Source: Ghiorsea sp. (GTDB lineage Bacteria > Pseudomonadota > Zetaproteobacteria > Mariprofundales > Mariprofundaceae). From it: a stretch of 14,086 nucleotides of DNA. The number at the start of each line of letters is the position of its first letter. Within the stretch, counting starts at the first letter, position 1. The notes under the pieces are model-generated. The model was not told where the DNA came from. It worked only from the letters and a program-made list of their open reading frames with translations, and ran no database searches. Both the position numbers and the translations under genes were made by a program. The stretch covers positions 1 to 14,086 of the forward strand of contig JAJFLD010000182.1 of NCBI GenBank assembly GCA_021772875.1, in the 5' to 3' direction. This document shows positions 8,393 through 13,932 of this stretch, piece by piece.

Positions 8393-9333
8393 GGCTCAGC
8401 CAATTTTTCAGCCACCCGCAACATTGCCGAGCGACTGCGAGGATTGGCTTCAATTTCTGCTTCGCTAGCACGCACGGGTTTTTTCTGAACCCAGCGCATC
8501 GTAGGCTTAAAGCCACAAACACACATCGGGAATTCACGTGGGCAAAGGCAGCCGTGCACTTGTTTTTCTATCAAATCTCTAACTCTGCGATCTTCGCCTG
8601 AATGGAAAGAAATCACTGCCAATCTACCACCAGCTTTTAACAACTTCATAGCCATGGTGATGGCTTCATCAATTTGATTCATTTCATCATTCACCCAAAT
8701 GCGCAAGGCTTGAAAGGTGCGGGTTGCAGGATGGATATGTCCATGGCGCATTTTTTTGGGTGTTGCATGGAAACAAACATCTTCAAGATCGCGAGTGGTA
8801 TTGAGCTTACCTTCTCGCAAACGCTCAAGGATAGAACGTGCGATTCTGCCTGCAAATTTTTCACCGCCATATTCGCGGATGATTTTTGTCAGCTCTGACT
8901 CTGAAATACGCTCAAGTTTTTTCATGAGCGGCTGGCCAGCATCAAAGTCCATACGCATATCTAAAGGGCCTTCTTGCATAAAGGAAAAGCCGCGCTCTGC
9001 TTGATCCAACTGCGGTGATGAAACGCCTAAGTCAAAGCCGATACCATCAACGGCTGACCAACCTTGCTGCTCTGCGGCAGCTTGTATGCCTGCGAAATCT
9101 GTGTACGCAACCACAAATCGTATATCTTCTTTCATCAGTGCTTGGCCTGCAATGATGGCATCAGGATCTCGGTCCAAACCTAAAACTTTGGCATTTTCTG
9201 AAAGCTTATTGAGCATCAAACGTGTATGTCCGCCGCGACCAAATGTTGCATCAATGTAGCGCCCATCTTTGTTTGCGCACAATGCTTCAATATAGGGGGC
9301 AGCCAATACTGAGATATGTGCTGGGTTGGCCAT
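8386..9333 (-). CDS. rsmH: 16S rRNA (cytosine-1402-N4)-methyltransferase RsmH (MraW)
   Basis: S-adenosylmethionine-dependent methyltransferase that modifies N4 of C1402 in 16S rRNA at the decoding centre. Motifs: HISVL (6-10), the SAM-binding YIDATFGRGGHT (26-37), LDRDPDAI (53-60), GIGFDLGVSSPQLDQ (97-111), RGFSFMQEGPLDMRMD (114-129), RTFQALRIWVNDEM (205-218) and GGRLAVISFHSGEDRRV (235-251). A CxCP...CxCG cluster (about 262-274) occurs in many RsmH proteins. I start it at the ATG at 9331-9333 (315 residues, E. coli 313). This start forms a TGATG overlap with the mraZ stop and begins MANPAHISVL like the family. A further 25-codon open extension to 9408 lies inside mraZ and is not used. Confidence 0.96.
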   Translation of the reverse strand: MANPAHISVLAAPYIEALCANKDGRYIDATFGRGGHTRLMLNKLSENAKVLGLDRDPDAIIAGQALMKEDIRFVVAYTDFAGIQAAAEQQGWSAVDGIGFDLGVSSPQLDQAERGFSFMQEGPLDMRMDFDAGQPLMKKLERISESELTKIIREYGGEKFAGRIARSILERLREGKLNTTRDLEDVCFHATPKKMRHGHIHPATRTFQALRIWVNDEMNQIDEAITMAMKLLKAGGRLAVISFHSGEDRRVRDLIEKQVHGCLCPREFPMCVCGFKPTMRWVQKKPVRASEAEIEANPRSRSAMLRVAEKLAEPC

Positions 9334-9767
9334 CAGAAGTCCAAGTCCTGATTCTGCAGAAATGCTAATGAGGAGGTGAGCTGTGCTTCCCAAGCTGTGG
9401 CATCCCACATTTCAAATGTCTCTGCCGAACCCGCAAAAACAGTGGGTTTACTAAGGCCTGCATGATTGCGCAGCGATTGCGGGATAAGCACACGCCCTTG
9501 TTTATCGGGATGATATTCTTGTGCCGAACTTACCACTGCGCGTTTAAAAGCTTGTACAGTCCTGTCGCTGCTTGGGCGTGCCCCAAGCTTGGCAAGTAAT
9601 CGATTCCATTCACGAAGAGGGTAAACCCGAAGACATGCAGCTTGTGCATCTCTAGCTACAATCATAGTCGGTTCAGTGTAAGCGTTTTGCAGCACTTCAC
9701 GGAAGGGTGCGGGAATGTTTACCCGCCCTTTATCATCCATGTTATTGGTATATTCGCCTTGAAACAT
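9333..9767 (-). CDS. mraZ: MraZ, transcriptional regulator of the dcw operon
   Basis: AbrB-like DNA-binding protein encoded as first gene of the cluster. In known cases it represses its own promoter by binding short GTGG-containing direct repeats. It has 144 residues and is built of two copies of the MraZ fold, each with its signature: MDDKGRVNIPAPFR (10-23) and PDKQGRVLIPQSLR (87-100). The N-terminus MFQGEYTNNMD matches the family pattern, which fixes the start at 9765-9767, although no clear ribosome site lies just in front of it. A candidate promoter and MraZ-type repeats lie 50-106 bp upstream. Its stop shares one base with the rsmH start (TGATG). Confidence 0.96.
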   Translation of the reverse strand: MFQGEYTNNMDDKGRVNIPAPFREVLQNAYTEPTMIVARDAQAACLRVYPLREWNRLLAKLGARPSSDRTVQAFKRAVVSSAQEYHPDKQGRVLIPQSLRNHAGLSKPTVFAGSAETFEMWDATAWEAQLTSSLAFLQNQDLDF

Positions 9768-9810
9768 ACTAATGCCGTTGCGCCTCGTTTAATTGGGGAC
9801 CTCATCTCAA

Positions 9811-9839
9811 AGGATCTTTTACCCACTTTTACCCACTAT
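9811..9839 (-). promoter_or_regulatory. Candidate MraZ-binding repeats (mraZ box)
   Basis: Read on the minus strand, the site has ATAGTGGGTA, then AAAGTGGGTA, then a decayed third unit AAAGATCC, in exact 10-bp steps. On the plus strand the perfect part is the 10-mer TTTTACCCAC twice in tandem (9817-9836). Tandem GTGG/TGGG repeats in front of mraZ are the known target of MraZ in several phyla. The site sits at about the predicted transcription start of the operon, where a bound protein would block initiation. The repeat is seen directly; binding by MraZ is inferred. Confidence 0.7.
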
Positions 9840-9844
9840 GCGCC

Positions 9845-9873
9845 AATATCGACCACAAAAACTCCCTTGTCAA
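9845..9873 (-). promoter_or_regulatory. Predicted sigma-70 promoter of the dcw operon (PmraZ)
   Basis: On the minus strand a perfect -35 hexamer TTGACA (9868-9873) is followed by a 17-bp spacer and the -10 hexamer GATATT (9845-9850, four of six consensus positions). The predicted start of transcription is near 9838, giving a leader of about 70 nt before mraZ. As the operon has no intergenic gaps, this is the only well-placed upstream promoter I see for all nine genes; promoters inside coding sequence are not excluded. Confidence 0.65.
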
Positions 9874-9886
9874 CCACCTTCAACCA
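9849..9886 (-). promoter_or_regulatory. Phased TGGTTGA heptamer repeats over PmraZ (candidate operator)
   Basis: On the minus strand TGGTTGA occurs at 9880-9886 and again at 9870-9876, exactly 10 bp apart. A one-mismatch copy, TGGTCGA, lies at 9849-9855, 21 bp further on. All three therefore face about the same side of the helix, and they cover the -35 and reach the -10 of the mraZ promoter. Direct heptamers at about one helical turn are the usual site layout for OmpR/PhoB-family regulators, and such a regulator is encoded immediately to the right. The pattern is observed; the binding protein is inferred. Confidence 0.4.
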
Positions 9887-9917
9887 TAGTGAATCATTTT
9901 AGCGTCTTGGATACTTA

Positions 9918-9946
9918 TTGTCAGAACAGCAAAGAAGCTCTACATT
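9918..9946 (+). promoter_or_regulatory. Predicted sigma-70 promoter of the two-component system
   Basis: TTGTCA (9918-9923, five of six consensus positions), a 17-bp spacer, then TACATT (9941-9946, four of six). The expected start point, about 7 nt past the -10, falls at or next to the A of the response-regulator ATG at 9953, so the mRNA may have no leader. Confidence 0.5.
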
Positions 9947-9952
9947 GCGTCT

Positions 9953-10639
9953 ATGAAAATTTTGATTGTTGAAGATGAAATACAAGTTGCTGAAGTTTTA
10001 CAAAAAGGCCTTAAAGAAGAAGGCCATGCTGTTGACCTCTCCCATGATGGTGAAGACGGTGGCTTCCTAGCCGAAGTTAATGATTATGACCTCATTATCT
10101 TAGACCTTATGTTGCCTAAAAAAAATGGCATCCAAGTGTGTCGTGAAATTCGAGAACGCGGTGTAAATACTCCCGTTTTGATGCTTACGGCACGGGATAG
10201 CATAGAAGATAAAGTACGTGGTTTGGATGCTGGTGCCGATGACTACATGGCTAAGCCATTCTCATTTCAAGAATTGCTCGCCCGTGTTCGTGCACTCTTG
10301 CGCCGCACATCTGATACCAAATCACCCACACTGACCATGGAAAATTTAGAGTTAGACCCCATGAGTCGCCAAGTGACACGTGGAGATAAAAACATTCGCC
10401 TAACCACCAAAGAATATGCGCTGTTGGAATACCTTATGCGTAATCCTTATAAAGTATTGTCCCGCACTTTGATTGGCGAACATGTTTGGGATATGAACTT
10501 TGATCCAGAAAGTAATGTGATTGATGTTTATGTCAGTCACCTGCGCGCCAAAGTGGATAAAGGTTTCGATGTTGCTCTGATTCATACTTTGCGTGGGCAA
10601 GGTTATATCTTAAGCGATAAATATCAGGAGTCTGCTTAA
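9953..10639 (+). CDS. OmpR/PhoB-family response regulator
   Basis: DNA-binding response regulator of 228 residues. The receiver domain (1-115) has the acidic pair E7/D8, the phospho-acceptor D51 in LDLMLPKKNG, T79 in MLTAR and K101 in AKPFS. The C-terminal winged-helix domain (about 128-225) has LTTKEYALLEYLMRNP, VIDVYVSHLRAKVD and IHTLRGQGYIL. The overall pattern resembles the CusR/CzcR-type subgroup often linked to metal or envelope responses, but no signal can be assigned. The MKILIVEDE start is typical, and there is no Shine-Dalgarno sequence at the usual distance. It is followed after 19 bp by the histidine kinase in the same direction, and is divergent from the dcw operon. Family assignment is firm; the target genes are unknown. 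Confidence 0.95.
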   Translation: MKILIVEDEIQVAEVLQKGLKEEGHAVDLSHDGEDGGFLAEVNDYDLIILDLMLPKKNGIQVCREIRERGVNTPVLMLTARDSIEDKVRGLDAGADDYMAKPFSFQELLARVRALLRRTSDTKSPTLTMENLELDPMSRQVTRGDKNIRLTTKEYALLEYLMRNPYKVLSRTLIGEHVWDMNFDPESNVIDVYVSHLRAKVDKGFDVALIHTLRGQGYILSDKYQESA

Positions 10640-10658
10640 GGCTCACGAGACCTTCATC

Positions 10659-12146
10659 ATGAAAATCAAGCTTAACTCTTTATACAACCACCTGTTCCGC
10701 ACTTTCCGCGGCAGGCTTGCGATGAGTTATATTGCCGTAGAATTCATGATTCTTTTGATTGCAGCGGTACTGATTTATTCTTTTTTATCCGTTCAAATTT
10801 ACCAAGAAGTTGATGAAGAATTATTTCATGATGCCGAACAACTGGTAGAAAGCCTTGAACATGCGCCTAAAGAAGCATGGCCATTCCACTTACAATCGTT
10901 TGCCACCCATTACCGCGGTGTTGTTCAACTGGTTAACCGTGAAGGCGCTATTCTTTTCAATGTTGGCGAAGAGTTGGCTGGCCATGATAAAGAAGATGTG
11001 GCACATGCTATTCTTGATGCATTCTCAGGCAACTCTACTGTATTTGTATCCACCAGAGGTTTACTTAGACAAGACAATTTACGTGTTGCTGTGATGCCTA
11101 TCCGCATCCAAAATCAAATTATATCTGTCGCCATACTTGCTCGAACCACCAGCGACATTCAAAAATTCTTTAAACTCTTATACATGATTGGTGGTGCACT
11201 CGGCCTGCTTTCCATGCTTATCAGTGGCCTTGTGGGTTACCGCATGGCTAGGCGCTCCCTGCGCCCTATCAATGATATCACCGATGCCGCACAGGCCGTG
11301 TCCAATGGTGATTTAAGCCGTCGCTTAAAAACATCTGGGCACGATCAAGAAATTGATGTGCTTATAGAATCGCTTAATAAAATGTTTGTCTGCCTTGAAG
11401 ATAATTTCAACAGCCAAAAACGCTTTGTCTCAGACACATCTCATGAATTGCGCCATCCCATCACTATTTTAAAAGGTGAGATCGAAGTTGCGCTACTGCA
11501 AGAACGTTCACCAGAAGAGTACAAAGCCTTACTCAAACAACTCTTCGCCATCAGCAACCGCATGCAGCATATTGTAAATGATATGCTTACCCTTGCCCAA
11601 GCCGATGCTGGCACGCTAGAGATTCCACAAGAGAAAGTTGACTTATCCTTACTGCTACAAGAAGTTGGACAAGACCATTTGATGTTGTTTTCTAAACGTA
11701 ATATCCACCTTGAAATGGATATTCCTGAAAACTTAGAAATCATGGGTGATCAACATCGTATTGAGCGTGTATTTTACAACTTACTCAACAATGCTTTTCG
11801 TTATGCACCTGAAGCTTCCACTGTCACCTTATCAGCCATGTCTGAAGGCGAACGCGTGATTATTCGTGTTGCCGATCAGGGTGCTGGTGTTTCAGCCAAA
11901 GCACGGCCGCATTTGTTTGAACGTTTCTATCGCGCTGATGATGCGCGCACCAATCAACAGGGTGAAGGCGCTGGTCTTGGCTTGGCCATTTGTAAACATA
12001 TTATCTTGGCACACCAAGGTAAAATCAGCATCCAAAGCCAGCCCAATGAGGGTGCCGTTTTTCAAGTTGTCTTGCCGCTTTCTTCGGTTAACCCAGACTT
12101 TTCCAAACGCTTGCAAAACATCATCCGCGAAAAACCTACAAACTAA
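10659..12146 (+). CDS. Membrane sensor histidine kinase (HAMP, HisKA, HATPase_c)
   Basis: Partner kinase of the preceding regulator, 495 residues. It has a cytoplasmic N-terminus, transmembrane helix 1 (about 28-46), a periplasmic domain of about 125 residues with no motif I recognise, transmembrane helix 2 (about 173-194), HAMP (about 195-246), and a HisKA dimerisation domain with the phospho-accepting H262 in SDTSHELRHPITIL. The ATP-binding domain has an N-box NLLNNAFRYAP (374-384), G1 DQGAG (406-410), F-box LFERFYRAD (419-427) and G2 GAGLGLAI (437-444). All catalytic boxes look intact. The notable change is HELRH where HisKA proteins have H-E/D-x-x-T/N. Its stop lies inside the end of the convergent folK gene (11-bp overlap), so there is no room for a dedicated terminator between them. 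Confidence 0.95.
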   Translation: MKIKLNSLYNHLFRTFRGRLAMSYIAVEFMILLIAAVLIYSFLSVQIYQEVDEELFHDAEQLVESLEHAPKEAWPFHLQSFATHYRGVVQLVNREGAILFNVGEELAGHDKEDVAHAILDAFSGNSTVFVSTRGLLRQDNLRVAVMPIRIQNQIISVAILARTTSDIQKFFKLLYMIGGALGLLSMLISGLVGYRMARRSLRPINDITDAAQAVSNGDLSRRLKTSGHDQEIDVLIESLNKMFVCLEDNFNSQKRFVSDTSHELRHPITILKGEIEVALLQERSPEEYKALLKQLFAISNRMQHIVNDMLTLAQADAGTLEIPQEKVDLSLLLQEVGQDHLMLFSKRNIHLEMDIPENLEIMGDQHRIERVFYNLLNNAFRYAPEASTVTLSAMSEGERVIIRVADQGAGVSAKARPHLFERFYRADDARTNQQGEGAGLGLAICKHIILAHQGKISIQSQPNEGAVFQVVLPLSSVNPDFSKRLQNIIREKPTN

Positions 12147-12561
12147 TATTTACCTTTTCTAAAGTAGCAAAAGTGTATTCGGCTTTGGCTTGCAAGGGCA
12201 TTAACTCTGATGCGGGCACAAAAACATGCCCATATTGATACAAGTCATCATCCATCACCTTGTCATCCCATGCCAAGATGTCCAAGTCTAAAGTTCTCGG
12301 TTTCCACGAGCCTTCTGAACGATCTCGGCTATGTTGATCTTCCAAAGTTTTCAACCATTTTTGCAAATGTTTATCCGAAATTGAACATTGAAAAATGCAA
12401 CACGCATTCAAAAAATCATCGCTTTTCATACCCACTGCTTCAGACTGATAAACCGTTGAAAAACGAACATCTGGAAACATCTTCCGAATCGTCAGTGCAG
12501 CTGCTTGCAAATGTATTTCAGGATCAATATTCGAACCCATACCAATCAAAACTTGTTGCAT
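12136..12561 (-). CDS. folK: Divergent 2-amino-4-hydroxy-6-hydroxymethyldihydropteridine pyrophosphokinase (HPPK)
   Basis: Cytoplasmic folate-pathway enzyme that transfers pyrophosphate from ATP to 6-hydroxymethyl-7,8-dihydropterin. The signature PRTLDLDIL (88-96) with its paired Asp residues is intact, and the N-terminus LIGMGSN (5-11), VYQSEAVG (37-44) and FLNAC (50-54) fit the fold. At 141 residues it is shorter than E. coli FolK (159). The segment after the signature, YQYGHVFVPASELMP (108-122), lacks the HP-H/Y...R residues that bind ATP in the E. coli enzyme. It begins at an ATG sharing one base with the folB stop (TAATG), which supports coupled translation and the folate assignment. Identity is likely; full activity is less certain. 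Confidence 0.85.
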   Translation of the reverse strand: MQQVLIGMGSNIDPEIHLQAAALTIRKMFPDVRFSTVYQSEAVGMKSDDFLNACCIFQCSISDKHLQKWLKTLEDQHSRDRSEGSWKPRTLDLDILAWDDKVMDDDLYQYGHVFVPASELMPLQAKAEYTFATLEKVNISL

Positions 12562-12917
12562 TAACCTTGAAAGCCTCGCTCGATGAGCACAGCCACATTC
12601 TCAGAACCCCGCACCGCCCCAGGTTTAGACATTTTTAAGCGTAACCACGGCACAGCAAACTCATCCAACACAATCTTTGCACACGATTCTGCCAACGCTT
12701 CAATCAGCCCAAATTTTGAGGACTCTACGAAATCAATCAGCCGTTTAGATACGGCCTTATAATCTAATGTATCTTCAATATTATCTGTCTGACCTGCTTT
12801 AGAAATGTCCCAAGCCATTTCAAGGTCTAGGCGCACGCTCTGTCGAATTTCACGTTCCCAATCGTAAATGCCAATGACCGTTCTCACTTCCAAACCTTCA
12901 ATCAATACCATATCCAT
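12561..12917 (-). CDS. folB: Dihydroneopterin aldolase
   Basis: Converts 7,8-dihydroneopterin to 6-hydroxymethyl-7,8-dihydropterin and glycolaldehyde, giving the substrate of FolK, the next gene. Its 118 residues are the usual length. The N-terminus MDMVLIEGLEVRTVIGIYDWE is close to gammaproteobacterial FolB. DLEMAW (31-36), the conserved E73 in FGLIEALAE, and K98 in KMSKPGAVRG match the catalytic and binding positions of the family. The first ATG (12915-12917) is preceded by AAGGGG about 7 nt upstream. The gap from the rlmB stop is 11 bp, so rlmB, folB and folK are probably one transcript. Confidence 0.95.
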   Translation of the reverse strand: MDMVLIEGLEVRTVIGIYDWEREIRQSVRLDLEMAWDISKAGQTDNIEDTLDYKAVSKRLIDFVESSKFGLIEALAESCAKIVLDEFAVPWLRLKMSKPGAVRGSENVAVLIERGFQG

Positions 12918-12928
12918 TTTTTTACCCC

Positions 12929-13666
12929 TTACGTGTTGCTTAAGCTCTGCCTCACCACTTCAAATAAAGCAACACCTGTGGCAACCGATACATTTAATGA
13001 TTCCACTTTGCCTGGCATATGTATTTTCACCAACTGATCGCAGCTCTCCCTCACCAAACGGCGCATACCTTCACCTTCTGCACCCATGACCAATGCATTT
13101 TTACCTGAAAATTTCACATCTTGAATCAAGAGCTCAGCTTCGCCAGCCAGCCCTGAAATCCAAAATCCAGCATCCTGCAAATCTTTCATTGTCCTAGCCA
13201 AGTTGGTCACTCGCACCACAGGTATGCGCGACAAAGCGCCACATGCCGCTTTTGCAACCACGGGTGAATCCAATGCTGCGGCATGATCTTTAGGCACAAT
13301 CACACCCATACATCCCGCAGCCTCTGCCGTGCGAATACACGCACCCAAATTATGAGGGTCTGTCACTTGATCCAAAAGCAATACCAACGCCGAATCATCA
13401 TCTTCTATTGTAAACAGCCATTCTTTATAACTTAACAACCCTTTGATCGCTGTTTTAGCCACCACCCCTTGATGCGGCACACCTTCTGCCAGACGCTCCA
13501 GAGCTTCTTTGGGCACAAAAGAAATACGCACCTTAGCTTTGCGCGCCAAGTGCACCAATTCATTCAAGCGCGGATGTGACTTACCCTTAATCACCAACAA
13601 TTCATCAAGAGCCTCGCCTGCATCTAAAGCATGTTTCACAGCATGAATCCCAGCCAATACACTCAT
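12929..13666 (-). CDS. rlmB: 23S rRNA (guanosine-2251-2'-O)-methyltransferase RlmB
   Basis: SpoU/TrmH-family SAM-dependent enzyme that 2'-O-methylates G2251 in the peptidyl-transferase P loop of 23S rRNA. It has 245 residues (E. coli 243). The N-terminal substrate-binding domain begins AGIHAVKHAL and carries VPHQGVVA (63-70). The knotted catalytic domain has motif 1 DPHNLGACIRTAEAAG (103-118), motif 2 MGAEGEGMRRLV (194-205) and motif 3 VESLNVSVATGVALFE (221-236). The HQGVVA plus G2251-type motif set favours RlmB over TrmH. The ATG at 13664-13666 has AGGGA about 7 nt upstream. First gene of the rlmB-folB-folK group. Confidence 0.94.
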   Translation of the reverse strand: MSVLAGIHAVKHALDAGEALDELLVIKGKSHPRLNELVHLARKAKVRISFVPKEALERLAEGVPHQGVVAKTAIKGLLSYKEWLFTIEDDDSALVLLLDQVTDPHNLGACIRTAEAAGCMGVIVPKDHAAALDSPVVAKAACGALSRIPVVRVTNLARTMKDLQDAGFWISGLAGEAELLIQDVKFSGKNALVMGAEGEGMRRLVRESCDQLVKIHMPGKVESLNVSVATGVALFEVVRQSLSNT

Positions 13667-13786
13667 AAATTATCCCTGTCGTTTTTCATATTCCCCACCT
13701 AAGCCATGTAACTTTGCCACACTTGAAAAATGTGTCCAATTTACCAACAAAAATTTATTGAGTCGCAATCTGACATAAGGTGGCGC

Positions 13787-13798
13787 GCAGTGCACTGC
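13787..13798. repeat. 12-bp perfect palindrome in the rlmB/lipoprotein intergenic region
   Basis: GCAGTGCACTGC reads the same on both strands. It lies between the divergent rlmB and lipoprotein genes, about 120 bp from rlmB. It could be a dimeric regulator's half-site pair; no known operator was recognised. Confidence 0.4.
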
Positions 13799-13828
13799 AA
13801 TCTTCTCATCACACGGAATACTTCTATG

Positions 13829-13857
13829 TTAACAATGTTTTATACGCTATTTAAAAT
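13829..13857 (+). promoter_or_regulatory. Predicted upstream sigma-70 promoter (P1) of the lipoprotein gene
   Basis: TTAACA (13829-13834), 17-bp spacer, TAAAAT (13852-13857); each hexamer matches five of six consensus positions. It lies 44 bp upstream of a second promoter with the same spacer length and the same -10. Confidence 0.5.
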
Positions 13858-13872
13858 TTTCAGATGGCTTCC

Positions 13873-13901
13873 TTGACGTATACAAACCCTTGAACTAAAA
13901 T
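13873..13901 (+). promoter_or_regulatory. Predicted proximal sigma-70 promoter (P2) of the lipoprotein gene
   Basis: TTGACG (13873-13878), 17-bp spacer, TAAAAT (13896-13901), both five of six. The start point is expected near 13908. A strong ribosome site GGAGGG (13917-13922) follows, 10 nt before the ATG at 13933, which suggests a well-expressed gene. Confidence 0.65.
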
Positions 13902-13932
13902 GCCTTACATAAAATCGGAGGGAAACAACCAA

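Noticed and set aside
9334..9408. Upstream extension of rsmH by 25 codons
   Set aside because: It lies within mraZ. The start at 9333 gives the family N-terminus (HISVL at residues 6-10), normal length and a TGATG junction.
12130..12180. Possible intrinsic terminator between the histidine kinase and folK
   Set aside because: No GC-rich stem followed by a T-run on either strand; the genes overlap instead.
12210..12638. 142-codon open frame on the plus strand opposite folK and folB
   Set aside because: It is antisense to two conserved folate genes, has no convincing ribosome site, and looks low-complexity and Ser/His/Pro-rich.
13667..13800. Promoter for rlmB on the minus strand
   Set aside because: AT-rich candidates exist (for example TTGCGA with an 18-19 bp spacer), but none matches both hexamers well enough to call.
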